Part shown: one piece after another, positions 34,307 to 43,539 of the stretch | Numbering within the stretch: the stretch's first letter is position 1 | How the letters are laid out: each line of letters starts with the position of its first letter | Assembly: GCF_963678845.1 (NCBI RefSeq) | Contig: NZ_OY787466.1 | Span: forward strand, 558,001-622,000 | DNA from: an uncultured Bacteroides sp. | GTDB lineage: Bacteria; Bacteroidota; Bacteroidia; Bacteroidales; Bacteroidaceae | Direction of reading: 5' to 3' | DNA: 64,000 bases | Translations under genes and position numbers: made by a program | The notes under the pieces: model-generated | Databases searched by the model: none | The model's input: only the letters and a program-made list of their open reading frames with translations | What the model was told of the DNA's origin: nothing

Positions 34307-34335
34307 TTTATATCTAATATAATACACTATATTTG
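34302..34335 (+). promoter_or_regulatory. Promoter of the HipB-like gene
   Basis: TTTG (34302-34305) and TATATTTG (34328-34335) are 22 bp apart, near the Bacteroides spacing, and 26 bp before the start codon. The -33 overlaps the T-tail of the preceding terminator. Confidence 0.55.
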
Positions 34336-34361
34336 CTTCAAATAGGCAAAATAATGCACTT

Positions 34362-34568
34362 ATGGATTTCTACGATATTATAAAAGACAGAAGAGTCTTG
34401 CTCAATATTACTCAGCAAGACTTGTCAGATATTTCCGGGGTTAGTCTTCGGACAATTAAAGCTATAGAAAAAGGTAACGGTAATCCATCTATCGATACTC
34501 TTAGAAAAATAACCGATGCACTTGGACTTGAGTTGATAATGAAAGTTAGAGAAATACCTAAATTATGA
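34362..34568 (+). CDS. HipB-like XRE-family transcriptional regulator
   Basis: 68 residues consisting of one helix-turn-helix domain (LNITQQDLSDISGVSLRTI, then EKGNGNPSIDTLRKITDAL) and the short C-terminal tail ELIMKVREIPKL typical of HipB-type antitoxins in Bacteroidota. Such proteins repress their own operon and neutralise the HipA kinase encoded next. Here the stop overlaps an ATG (34565) in the usual hipB-hipA manner, but that frame ends after 15 codons and no HipA follows. So this is probably an orphan antitoxin left after loss of the toxin gene. It may still bind DNA. A solitary XRE regulator of another system is the alternative. Confidence 0.85.
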   Translation: MDFYDIIKDRRVLLNITQQDLSDISGVSLRTIKAIEKGNGNPSIDTLRKITDALGLELIMKVREIPKL

Positions 34569-34612
34569 GACAGGCAGAAGTTGAAAATATTTTCCAGTTT
34601 AAAAGAAAATAA
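34565..34612 (+). pseudogene. Probable hipA N-terminal remnant (15 codons)
   Basis: ATG at 34565 overlaps the hipB-like stop (ATGA), as expected for a hipA start. The frame reads MRQAEVENIFQFKRK and then stops. The opening MRQAEV resembles the usual start of Bacteroidota HipA proteins (from memory), after which similarity is lost. The following ~280 bp to the next gene are AT-rich with no further HipA-like sequence. Deletion of the kinase body is the best explanation; chance is possible because the fragment is so short. Confidence 0.4.
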
Positions 34613-34855
34613 TTTATCGTTCAAATGAGATTTATTTCTTGAGAAAGAATAGGCTTAAACTATTAGAATGGATTAGATATATTAACAATGATTATCTTAT
34701 AAATTGGAGATGCGGAATTTTAATACTAATTGAATTGCTTATAAAAAGTTAGAAGTTGCTGCAGAATAAATGGTTTATATATAATGGAGGGAAAATATAT
34801 TTTGCAATAATTTGTTTTATTACTGTTGATGTAGTTTAAATTGTTAATTATATTA

Positions 34856-34863
34856 TATATTTG
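34856..34863 (+). promoter_or_regulatory. Candidate -7 box (TATATTTG) of the AAA/DUF4435 operon
   Basis: TATATTTG, 36-49 bp upstream of the possible ATG starts, fits the Bacteroides -7 consensus. No clear -33 partner. Confidence 0.45.
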
Positions 34864-34898
34864 CCAAGTAATATCTTTATGATAGATATTTGTATAAA

Positions 34899-36206
34899 AT
34901 GATAATGAATATGAAAATTCAAGAAATAAGAATAGAAAAGTTGTTTAATCGATTCGATTATTCATTTGCACTGAATAATCAAGAACGTTTATCTATTATC
35001 ACAGGTCCTAATGGCTTTGGGAAAACAACAGTGTTAAATATTATTCAAAGCGTATTTAATAAACAACTTTATTATTTACAATCGCTTGTGTTTAGTTCAA
35101 TATCTATAACTTTTGATGATTCATCTAATCTAAAAATAGAAAAGAAAGAGGTGACATCTCATGAACTGTTAATATCATTGGAATCATTAGGACATGAGAA
35201 AATATCTAGTAAAGTTAGCGCGAATGAAGATGTCTTATTTAGACAAATAGAGAGAATGATTCCTATTAAAAGAGTTGCTGATAACCTTTGGGAAGACCGT
35301 CGAACTGGAAATTTGCACACAAAAGAAGAATTGCTTGATTTAAATAGTCATGAATTTGCAGGGATAAAAAGTTATAAGATTGATAAGCCAGAAATATTAG
35401 AAATATTAGATTCTATTCAAGTTTATCTAATTAAAGAACAGCGATTATTACGTAAGAAAGAAAATCATCGCTACCCATCTCTAGAAGGGAATATAACCTA
35501 TACTAATACTATACAAGAGTATTCTAAAGATTTACAAACATTAATTAGAGAAAGTAAGTCAATAGCATTTCAAAAATCTCTAATATTAGATAGTACATTT
35601 CCTAAAAGGCTTATGCAAGATGATAAAAAAATAAATCTACTATCAAAAGATGATTTTGAAAATCGATATGAGAAAATAAAGGGAAAACAACAAAGTATTA
35701 AAAAATACGGTTTGTTTGACGTCTCTTTAGAAGATTATTCTTATAGTGATGATAATGCATTATTGTTAACGACCTATTTAAATGATACAGAAGAAAAGTT
35801 GTCTTTTTTTGATAATTTACTAGAAAAATTAGAGCTGTTTACTACGATTCTTAATGAAAAAAGATTTGCATTTAAGAAAATAATTGTAAATGAGAAATGC
35901 GGGTTTGAATTTGTTACCGATGAAGGTGATCCATTGGCATTGAAAGCATTATCTTCTGGAGAACAACATGAGGTTGTTCTATTATATGAATTGTTGTTTC
36001 AAACTCAGAATAATGTGCTTGTTTTAATTGATGAGCCTGAAATTTCTTTGCATGTAGCTTGGCAATTATCTTTTGTTGAGGATTTGCATAATATTTCAAA
36101 ATTGATGAATATAGATATAATGATTGCTACTCATTCTCCTCAGATTATTAACGATCGATGGGATTTAGTGACTGATCTTTATAAACTTTATAAGAATCAA
36201 AATTAA
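34899..36206 (+). CDS. AAA ATPase of a PARIS-like (AriA-like) pair
   Basis: About 435 residues from the ATG at 34899; ATGs at 34905 and 34911 are equally possible, and a TTG at 34890 precedes them. No signal peptide. SMC/RecF-like ATPase with Walker A ITGPNGFGKTT near residue 35, a long helical middle region, a signature-like ALKALSSGEQHEVVLLYELLF, Walker B VLVLIDEPEISLH and IMIATHSPQII. The stop overlaps the DUF4435 start by one base (TAATG). An AAA ATPase directly coupled to a DUF4435 protein is the composition of PARIS, where AriA (ATPase) holds AriB (DUF4435 TOPRIM nuclease) until a phage anti-restriction protein triggers it. Noticeably more AT-rich than flanking genes, as expected for transferred DNA. 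Confidence 0.85.
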   Translation: MIMNMKIQEIRIEKLFNRFDYSFALNNQERLSIITGPNGFGKTTVLNIIQSVFNKQLYYLQSLVFSSISITFDDSSNLKIEKKEVTSHELLISLESLGHEKISSKVSANEDVLFRQIERMIPIKRVADNLWEDRRTGNLHTKEELLDLNSHEFAGIKSYKIDKPEILEILDSIQVYLIKEQRLLRKKENHRYPSLEGNITYTNTIQEYSKDLQTLIRESKSIAFQKSLILDSTFPKRLMQDDKKINLLSKDDFENRYEKIKGKQQSIKKYGLFDVSLEDYSYSDDNALLLTTYLNDTEEKLSFFDNLLEKLELFTTILNEKRFAFKKIIVNEKCGFEFVTDEGDPLALKALSSGEQHEVVLLYELLFQTQNNVLVLIDEPEISLHVAWQLSFVEDLHNISKLMNIDIMIATHSPQIINDRWDLVTDLYKLYKNQN

Positions 36207-37054
36207 TGGATACATTACAAAATAGCATTTCAAGTTCTAGCATTATTTCAACTATTAGACTTGCTTTAAATTCTATAGGAGCTGATTTAAAAACTTGGAT
36301 ACTTGTTGAAGGACCAGATGATGTGAAAATATATCGTAAGCTTTTTAATTCTTCTACGGTTAGTGTTAACGCAGCAAAATTAGATAATGGGCTTGAAAAT
36401 TGTGATAGTGTTGATATATCTGTTAAAGAATTACTAAAAGTATCTTCTAATATAATAGGAATAAGAGATCGAGATTATTTATTTTATAATCCAAGCTATT
36501 CGACACAAAGTAATATTTTCTTTACAGATAAAAGAGATATTGAAATGACAATGTTAAGTTCAGAAGCATATAAAACTATGATGTGTGAATATCCGATAGA
36601 AGACTATAATAACATTATAAGTAAAGCTCTATTTAAAGCAACATACTTAGGTTTTATTCGTTTGATGAATGACAGTTGTAATCTTGAATATAAATTTAAA
36701 GATTTGCCATATTGTTATATTTTTGGCCCGACTTGTGAGGATGTTGATTGGGGAAATAAGCTTATAAGCAAAATAAATATTAAATCGCTTTATAAAAAAC
36801 ATGAATTAACCTTGGATAGTGTGCCAAATTTTGTTGAAACGAATGCTTATGAAAAGGAAGATCCTTTTTTAATCTGTTGTGGACATGATATGATTAACTT
36901 ATTAGCATTATTGATAAGTGATGTGGCAGCAACAAAAAAAACTCTTCCAAGTTTATTACGTACATCTTATTCAATGGCAATTTTTGAGAAGACAGAACTT
37001 TACAACTCCTTAAAAAGATGGAGTTATGAAGCTGGAGTAAATTTATTTAATTAG
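36206..37054 (+). CDS. DUF4435 TOPRIM-like protein (AriB-like)
   Basis: 282 residues, cytosolic. TOPRIM-type acidic motifs are in the expected order: E35 in WILVEGPDDVKIY, D88-x-D90 in IIGIRDRDYLF, and a nearby KRDIEMTML acidic segment; these fit DUF4435. In the PARIS system the DUF4435 subunit AriB is the released toxin nuclease (reported to act on tRNA), so this is the probable effector here. The start overlaps the ATPase stop (TAATG) and nothing else follows in the operon before the GH127 gene 166 bp on. Whether it belongs to PARIS in the strict sense or to another OLD-like family needs a profile comparison. Confidence 0.83.
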   Translation: MDTLQNSISSSSIISTIRLALNSIGADLKTWILVEGPDDVKIYRKLFNSSTVSVNAAKLDNGLENCDSVDISVKELLKVSSNIIGIRDRDYLFYNPSYSTQSNIFFTDKRDIEMTMLSSEAYKTMMCEYPIEDYNNIISKALFKATYLGFIRLMNDSCNLEYKFKDLPYCYIFGPTCEDVDWGNKLISKINIKSLYKKHELTLDSVPNFVETNAYEKEDPFLICCGHDMINLLALLISDVAATKKTLPSLLRTSYSMAIFEKTELYNSLKRWSYEAGVNLFN

Positions 37055-37220
37055 TAATTATGTTGATTTTTGATATCGAATCTCAAATATAAGAAAGCTT
37101 TTGTAAATCTAAGATATATGTGGTTTAAGAACTTGTTTTTTATGAAATAGAAATTCCCTCATTACAAAACCATCATTTCTTCGTCCTTATAGTTAACACA
37201 TTATATTAACGAAAAAAGAA

Positions 37221-39305
37221 ATGATAAAGAAAGGACTTCTTACACTTGGTTTATTATCGGCTTTTATGGCTTTGCCGGCACAGGAAAAAGCCTTAATGAA
37301 TACCTCGAAAAGTAAGTATGCACAACTAACTAACGTTGATTTGTCGGCTGTGAAGTGGACTAACGGCTTTTGGGGAGATAGATTCCGCGTTTGCAAAGAC
37401 ACTATGCTTATCAGCATGTGGAATACATGGAATGCTCCTGAGATTTCGCATGGCTTCCGTAACTTTGAAGTGGCTGCAGGTGTGTGTCCGGGTGAGCATT
37501 GGGGACCTCCTTTCCACGATGGCGACTTCTATAAATGGCTGGAAGGTGTGGCTGCTGTTTATGCGGTAAATAAAGATCCGAAACTGGATGCGTTGATGGA
37601 TAAGGCTGTTGCTGTTATCGTGAAGGCGCAACGCGAAGACGGATATATTCATACTCCGGTTATTATCGAAGAAAAAAATAAAGGTGTCGATTCTCACAAG
37701 GCTCACAAAGAGACTGTTATTGGAACAAAAGTGGGTGGTGCCAATGAGGTGGGTGCTTTTGCTAACCGTCTGAATTTTGAAACTTATAATCTTGGTCACT
37801 TGATGATGGCTGGTTGTGTACATTACAGAGCTACCGGAAAGAAGACTTTGTTCAACGCTGCTATTAAGGCAACTGATTTCCTTTGTTACTTTTACGAAAC
37901 TGCTTCGGCTGAACTTGCCCGCAATGCTATATGTCCTTCTCACTACATGGGTGTGGTTGAGATGTATCGTGCAACCGGTAATTCTCGTTACCTGGAACTT
38001 GCAAAGAACCTGATTAATATTCGTGGTATGGTGAAGAATGGTACTGATGATAATCAGGATCGTGTTCCTTTCCGCGATCAGAAAACTGCAATGGGACATG
38101 CTGTTCGTGCAAATTATTTGTATGCCGGTGTGGCTGATGTGTATGCTGAAACAGGTGAAAAGGTTCTGATGGATAATCTGGAATCTATCTGGAAGGATAT
38201 TGTTACCCGGAAGATGTATGTAACAGGTGCTTGCGGTGCTTTGTATGATGGTACTTCTCCTGATGGTACTTGCTACGAACCGGATTCTATTCAGAAAGTA
38301 CACCAGTCTTACGGTCGTGCTTATCAGTTGCCTAACAGCACAGCTCACAACGAGTCATGCGCAAATATTGGTAACATGCTTTTCAACTGGCGTATGTTGC
38401 AGACTACCGGTGAAGAGAAGTATGCAGATGTGATGGAGACTGCTCTTTATAATAGTGTTTTGTCTAATGTTAGTTTGGATGGAAAGAGATTCTTCTACAC
38501 CAATCCGTTGCGTTTGTCGAAAGATTTTCCTTATACACTGAGATGGCCAAGAGAGCGCCAGTCATACATCAGTTGTTTCTGCTGTCCTCCAAACACAATG
38601 CGTACTTTATGTGAAGCTCAGAATTATGCATATAGCATTTCTCACAAAGGTGTTTGGTTCAACTTATACGGTGGTAACCAGCTTGACACCAAACTGACTG
38701 ACGGTTCTGCTTTGAAACTGACTCAGGTTTCTGATTATCCATGGGATGGCAAAGTGGTTACAACTGTTGATAAAGTTTCATCAAAGAAAGCTTTCTCCAT
38801 GAATTTCCGTATTCCTGAATGGTGCGAAAAGGCGACTTTGACTGTTAACGGCAAATCTGTGGATGCTGATCTTTCTGCCGGAAAATATGCGGAAGTGAAC
38901 AGAATATGGAAGAAGGGTGATGTTGTGGAACTGAATCTTGCCATGACTGTGAAGCTGATGGAATCTAATCCGTTGCTGGAAGAGACTCGTAACCAGACTG
39001 TGGTAAAACGCGGACCGCTGGTTTACTGTCTTGAATCTATGGATGTGGCAGGCGGACAATCTATTGATAATGTATTGATTCCTGCAAATATTCAGCTTAC
39101 TCCGAATAAGATAACCATTGATGGAAGTCCGATTGTGGCTTTGGATGGTGAAGCTTCACTGATGAATGAGGGTTCATGGAAGGGTACTCTTTACAAAACG
39201 GTTTCTGATTCTTCAAAGAAGGTGAAAATCCGCTTGATTCCTTATTATGCATGGGGTAACCGTGGTAAAGCGGATATGACTGTATGGATGCCATTGGCAC
39301 GATAA
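37221..39305 (+). CDS. GH127 enzyme (beta-L-arabinofuranosidase family; RG-II aceric acid hydrolase candidate)
   Basis: 694 residues with a signal peptide (IKKGLLTLGLLSAFMALPAQ), an (alpha/alpha)6 barrel and C-terminal beta-sandwiches. GH127 zinc/catalytic residues are present: E378 and C380 in HNESCAN, and C454/C455 in SCFCCPPNTMR, where the first Cys of the pair is the expected nucleophile. The family was defined by beta-L-arabinofuranosidases. In B. theta RG-II loci the GH127 enzyme next to GH141 and GH78 (BT1003-BT1002-BT1001, from memory) releases aceric acid from side chain B. The same three-gene order here supports that role. First gene of the second pectin block, with its start 166 bp after the defence-like pair. 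Confidence 0.9.
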   Translation: MIKKGLLTLGLLSAFMALPAQEKALMNTSKSKYAQLTNVDLSAVKWTNGFWGDRFRVCKDTMLISMWNTWNAPEISHGFRNFEVAAGVCPGEHWGPPFHDGDFYKWLEGVAAVYAVNKDPKLDALMDKAVAVIVKAQREDGYIHTPVIIEEKNKGVDSHKAHKETVIGTKVGGANEVGAFANRLNFETYNLGHLMMAGCVHYRATGKKTLFNAAIKATDFLCYFYETASAELARNAICPSHYMGVVEMYRATGNSRYLELAKNLINIRGMVKNGTDDNQDRVPFRDQKTAMGHAVRANYLYAGVADVYAETGEKVLMDNLESIWKDIVTRKMYVTGACGALYDGTSPDGTCYEPDSIQKVHQSYGRAYQLPNSTAHNESCANIGNMLFNWRMLQTTGEEKYADVMETALYNSVLSNVSLDGKRFFYTNPLRLSKDFPYTLRWPRERQSYISCFCCPPNTMRTLCEAQNYAYSISHKGVWFNLYGGNQLDTKLTDGSALKLTQVSDYPWDGKVVTTVDKVSSKKAFSMNFRIPEWCEKATLTVNGKSVDADLSAGKYAEVNRIWKKGDVVELNLAMTVKLMESNPLLEETRNQTVVKRGPLVYCLESMDVAGGQSIDNVLIPANIQLTPNKITIDGSPIVALDGEASLMNEGSWKGTLYKTVSDSSKKVKIRLIPYYAWGNRGKADMTVWMPLAR

Positions 39306-39337
39306 ATGAATGTTGATAAACAGATAATATAAGAAAA

Positions 39338-41209
39338 ATGAAACGTATTCCATTTCTCCTGCTTATTCTCTTTTTAGGGATAACAAAGGCTTCTTCGGCT
39401 GATATATGGGTTTCCGTGCATGGCAATGACCGCAACAACGGAACTCAGGCTTCACCGAAAGCTACACTTGCGGGAGCATTGAGACAGGCGCGTGAACTCA
39501 GAAGATTAAAGGATGAGTCGGTTAAGGGCGGTATTCATATTTACATGCAGGGTGGTACTTACTCTGTATACGAACCGGTCTTTATCCGTCCCGAGGATTC
39601 GGGCACGAAAGAATCGCCTACGGTTATTGAGCCGGTAAAAGGTGAAAAGGTAATTATTAGTGGTGGTACATCACTTACTGGATGGCAAAAGGCGGGATAT
39701 GTAAAAGGTCTGCCTGCCGCTGCAAAAGGAAAAGTCTGGGTAACAGAAGTTCCTGACTTTAACGGGAGAACGGCTGATTTCCGTCAGTTGTGGATAAACG
39801 GAAAGAAAGCTGTTCGTACCCGTAATGTTGCCGATTTTAAACAGATGGCGCGAATTGTGAATAATGATACGGAGAATGAAATCCTTTGGGTGCCGGCTCG
39901 TTCGGTAAAGGCGATAATGAATGCTCGTCATGCTGAGTTGGTGCTTCACGAGATGTGGGCGATTGCCAATCTTCGCATCAAGTCTATCAAGGTACAGGGT
40001 GACTCTGCCGGAATTAAATTCTGTAATCCCGAAAGCCGCATTCAGTTTGAACATCCCTGGCCGAGACCAATGTTGGGCAAGGGGGTGAACTCTGCTTTCT
40101 ATCTTACCAATGCTATAGAGTTGCTCGATCAACCTGGTGAGTGGTATTATGACAATGCGACCAGCCGACTTTATTATTATCCGCGTGAAGGGGAGAACAT
40201 GAAGACGGTTTCTGCCGTGGTTCCTGCTTTGGAAACAGTGGTTCAGGTGGAGGGAACGGTTGATCGTCCGGTTTCAAACATTCGCTTTGAAGGCATCCAC
40301 TTTAATTATACTACATGGATGCGTCCGTCTGAAAAAGGACATGTACCTTTGCAAGCCGGAATGTATATGCTGGATGCTTATACATTGAATCCGAAACAGG
40401 TGCGTGATGATAATAATCACAAACTGGATAATCAGGGATGGATTGGTCGTCCGCCTGCTGCCGTTCAGGTGCAGGGTGCAAACAATATTGCTTTTGCTAA
40501 TTGTAATTTTGAACGTTTAGGTTCTTGCGGGCTCGACTTTATTGAGGCTGCTCAGCATGTAAGCGTGGAAGGTTCTATCTTCAGGGATATTGCCGGTAAT
40601 GGTTTGCAAACTGGTAAGTTTAACGATCCTTCGTTTGAATCGCACTTACCGTATGATCCTGCCGACAGCCGGGTACTTTGTGCCGATCAGCTGATTGCCA
40701 ATAATTATTTTACGGATGTAACAAACGAGGACTGGGGATGTGTGGCTATCTGTGCAGGTTTTGTAAGAGATGTGACTATTCAGCATAATGAAATCAGTTA
40801 TGTGTCATACACCGGAATTAACCTTGGATGGGGATGGACTCAGACTGTAAATTGCATGCGTAACAATAAGGTGGTTGCAAATAACATTCATCATTACGCT
40901 ATTCACATGCATGATGTGGCCGGTATCTACACGCTTTCCGCTCAGCCAAAAACTGTGGTTGCCGAGAATTACGTGCATGATATTGTACTGTCTCCTTATG
41001 CGCACGATCCTAACCACTGGTTTTACTTATATACAGATGAGGGTTCTTCGTTCATTGAGGTAAAAGATAACTGGTGTGACAAGGAGAAATTCCTGAAGAA
41101 TGCCAACGGTCCGGGTAATGTGTGGACAAACAATGGTCCGATGGTGGCAGATAGCATCCGTAACCGTGCCGGATTGCAGTCGGATTACCTATATTTGTTG
41201 AAAAAATAA
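39338..41209 (+). CDS. GH141-like parallel beta-helix glycosidase (alpha-L-fucosidase candidate)
   Basis: 623 residues, signal peptide to ~21, then a right-handed parallel beta-helix (GGTYSVYEPVFIRPED, SNIRFEGIHFNYTTWM, NNIAFANCNFERLGSCGLDF). D526 in HMHDVAGIY and D567 in LYTDEGS are 41 residues apart, the same as the catalytic Asp pair I recall for GH141 BT1002 (D523/D564). BT1002 acts on alpha-linked L-fucose in RG-II side chain A. The gene lies between GH127 and GH78, in the same order as in B. theta, 33 bp and 18 bp from its neighbours. Other beta-helix carbohydrate-active families share the fold, but the catalytic spacing favours GH141. Confidence 0.86.
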   Translation: MKRIPFLLLILFLGITKASSADIWVSVHGNDRNNGTQASPKATLAGALRQARELRRLKDESVKGGIHIYMQGGTYSVYEPVFIRPEDSGTKESPTVIEPVKGEKVIISGGTSLTGWQKAGYVKGLPAAAKGKVWVTEVPDFNGRTADFRQLWINGKKAVRTRNVADFKQMARIVNNDTENEILWVPARSVKAIMNARHAELVLHEMWAIANLRIKSIKVQGDSAGIKFCNPESRIQFEHPWPRPMLGKGVNSAFYLTNAIELLDQPGEWYYDNATSRLYYYPREGENMKTVSAVVPALETVVQVEGTVDRPVSNIRFEGIHFNYTTWMRPSEKGHVPLQAGMYMLDAYTLNPKQVRDDNNHKLDNQGWIGRPPAAVQVQGANNIAFANCNFERLGSCGLDFIEAAQHVSVEGSIFRDIAGNGLQTGKFNDPSFESHLPYDPADSRVLCADQLIANNYFTDVTNEDWGCVAICAGFVRDVTIQHNEISYVSYTGINLGWGWTQTVNCMRNNKVVANNIHHYAIHMHDVAGIYTLSAQPKTVVAENYVHDIVLSPYAHDPNHWFYLYTDEGSSFIEVKDNWCDKEKFLKNANGPGNVWTNNGPMVADSIRNRAGLQSDYLYLLKK

Positions 41210-41226
41210 TATTAATATTCATAAAG

Positions 41227-43392
41227 ATGAAACGTAATTTTATATTAATCCTTTTAATGGTTCTTTCTGTTTCTTCAATGAAAGCACAAAAAGCTACATG
41301 GATTTGGTATCCGGGCGATTATGAAATATGGCTCGGTAATAATATGAACAATAACAGAACGGAGAGGGGAGCTTTCTTTCCTCCTTTCTGGAAAATGGAT
41401 AGTCACTATGTGTTGGTGGAGTTCTCAAAGAAACTGAACTTGTTTAAACCGGAAGAGATTACTATTGCTGTAGAAGGTCGTTACAATGTGAAGCTTGATG
41501 GTAAGCTTCTGTTTGGCGCTCCTAAAACTTTGATTATTCCTGAGGGAAAGCATAGCCTGAATATAAAGGTACATAATCAGGCAACGGTACCTGCAATTTA
41601 TGTATCAGGTAAAACAATCTTCTCTGATCAGTCATGGAAGGTAACTTACGAGGATAAGGAGTGGATTGATGAATCGGGTAAGGCATCGGATACTTCGGCT
41701 ACAACCTATATGGATGCTTCCAGCTGGAATTTTAATGATCCTGCTCAGTTGCCTTCTCTGTTTAAATTGAATACCGAACCAAAGAATTCGGTTTCTGTTG
41801 TTCTACAGACACAAGGTGTGTTGGTGGACTTTGGCAAGGAGACTTTTGGTTATGTTAAGCTTGAACAGCTTAAAGGTAACGGAAAAGTGAACATCTTCTA
41901 CGGAGAATCTAAGGAGGAAGCAATGAGCACAGGTTCTTGTGAAACGCTTGATCGTTTTGAGGTGAATAATGCTGAGGCTAAAGATTATACCGTTCAGGGT
42001 TCAAAGGCTTTCAGATATGTATATATCGTAACTGATCCGGGAGTGAGCTTTGCAAAAGCATCTATGCTTTACGAATCTCTTCCTGAAACTTATCGCGGTT
42101 CTTTCCGTTGCAGTGATCAGGAGATAAACAAAATATGGGATGTGGCTGCTTACACAATGCATCTTACTACCCGTGAATTCTTTATTGATGGTATAAAACG
42201 TGACCGCTGGGTGTGGAGTGGTGATGCTATTCAGAGTTATCTGATGAACTATTATTTGTTCTTTGATGCTCACACAGTAGGGCGTACTATCAATTTGCTT
42301 CGTGGTAAGGATCCGGTGACTTCTCACATTAACACTATCATGGATTATACTTTCTACTGGTTCCTTAGTGTGTATGATTATTATCAGTATACCGGCGACC
42401 GCCACTTTATTCAGCAGCTCTATCCGAAGATGGCTAGCATGATGGATTATGTGCTTGGAAGAACTAACAAAGATGGTATGGTGGAAGGTATGACTGGCGA
42501 CTGGGTATTCGTAGACTGGGCAGATGGTTATATGGATAAGCACGGCGAACTGAGCTTTGAACAGATATTGTACTGCAAGAGTCTGCAAACAATGGCGCTT
42601 TGTGCTGATCTTACCGGAAACGAACAGGATAAGGCTAAGTATGACAAGCTGTACTCTTCTCTTAAATCAAAACTGGAACCTGCATTCTGGAATAACGAGA
42701 AACAGGGATTCGTTCATAACCGACTGAACGGTAAACAGAGTGAGGCAGTTACCCGCTATGCAAACATGTTCGGTGTGTTATTCGATTATCTGGATAATCA
42801 GAAGAAACAGGAAGTTAAGAAGTCTGTCCTGATGAATAATTCTATCATGAAGATATCAACTCCGTATATGCATTTCTATGAGTTGGAGTCTCTTTGTGCT
42901 CTTGGTGAACAGAAGGCTGTAACGAAAGAAATTAAAGATTACTGGGGTGGTATGCTGAAGCTGGGTGCTACTTCTTTCTGGGAAAAATATAATCCGGAGG
43001 ATAAGGGCAGCAAGCATTATGCAATGTACGGTCGTCCATTCGGCAAGAGTCTTTGCCATGCATGGGGATCAAGTCCTATCTATCTGTTAGGTAAGTATTA
43101 TCTTGGAGTAAAACCAGTTAAACCGGGATATAGCGAGTTCGCCATCAATCCTTCTCTGGGTGGATTGAAATGGATTGAAGGAACTGTTCCTACTCCTAAA
43201 GGGAGTATTCATGTGTATATGGATACCAAGACCATAAAGGTAAAAGCAGGAGAGGGTAAAGGTTATCTTACTTTTGTAAGCAAGACTAAACCAAAAGCTT
43301 CTGCCGGAGTTGTTGAGAAGGTGTCTCAGAATGAATATCGCCTGTTAATAGAAGGTAATGAAAAAGAGGTAACAGTGAGTTACCGGAATTAG
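41227..43392 (+). CDS. GH78 alpha-L-rhamnosidase-like enzyme
   Basis: 721 residues with a signal peptide (LILLMVLSVSSMKAQ). N-terminal beta-sandwiches (ATWIWYPGDYEIWLGNN) are followed by the six-hairpin GH78 domain: FFIDGIKRDRWVWSGDA carries the conserved acidic residues, GATSFWEKYNPEDKG holds the expected catalytic Glu, and CHAWGSSPIYLLGKYYLGV is the typical closing motif. A C-terminal beta-sandwich ends the protein. It is shorter than the other two GH78 enzymes of the window, lacking their N-terminal Ig-like module. Position after GH127-GH141 matches BT1001 of B. theta, an RG-II rhamnosidase (from memory). A strong terminator follows, so the three genes form one unit. Confidence 0.92.
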   Translation: MKRNFILILLMVLSVSSMKAQKATWIWYPGDYEIWLGNNMNNNRTERGAFFPPFWKMDSHYVLVEFSKKLNLFKPEEITIAVEGRYNVKLDGKLLFGAPKTLIIPEGKHSLNIKVHNQATVPAIYVSGKTIFSDQSWKVTYEDKEWIDESGKASDTSATTYMDASSWNFNDPAQLPSLFKLNTEPKNSVSVVLQTQGVLVDFGKETFGYVKLEQLKGNGKVNIFYGESKEEAMSTGSCETLDRFEVNNAEAKDYTVQGSKAFRYVYIVTDPGVSFAKASMLYESLPETYRGSFRCSDQEINKIWDVAAYTMHLTTREFFIDGIKRDRWVWSGDAIQSYLMNYYLFFDAHTVGRTINLLRGKDPVTSHINTIMDYTFYWFLSVYDYYQYTGDRHFIQQLYPKMASMMDYVLGRTNKDGMVEGMTGDWVFVDWADGYMDKHGELSFEQILYCKSLQTMALCADLTGNEQDKAKYDKLYSSLKSKLEPAFWNNEKQGFVHNRLNGKQSEAVTRYANMFGVLFDYLDNQKKQEVKKSVLMNNSIMKISTPYMHFYELESLCALGEQKAVTKEIKDYWGGMLKLGATSFWEKYNPEDKGSKHYAMYGRPFGKSLCHAWGSSPIYLLGKYYLGVKPVKPGYSEFAINPSLGGLKWIEGTVPTPKGSIHVYMDTKTIKVKAGEGKGYLTFVSKTKPKASAGVVEKVSQNEYRLLIEGNEKEVTVSYRN

Positions 43393-43412
43393 TCTATAGC
43401 AGCCTTTTTTAG

Positions 43413-43470
43413 AAAGTCCGTCTTAAACATTGATTCTGTGCGAATCATTGGTTTAGACGGACTTTTTAGT
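43413..43470 (+). terminator. Terminator after the GH127-GH141-GH78 unit
   Basis: An outer stem (43413-43428 with 43451-43467, AGTCCGTCTTAAAC/GTTTAGACGGACT) encloses a small hairpin (TGATTC/GAATCA) and is followed by T-rich sequence. Confidence 0.88.
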
Positions 43471-43539
43471 TTTGATTTTTTGAGTACAACAACAGCTTTT
43501 TTTCGTCTCATTTTTATAACATTATAAACTTATTTAACG

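Noticed and set aside
37326..38348. 340-codon minus-strand open frame inside GH127
   Set aside because: It lies antisense to a gene with all catalytic motifs, has no plausible protein family and is rich in His/Ser/Ile typical of a codon shadow.
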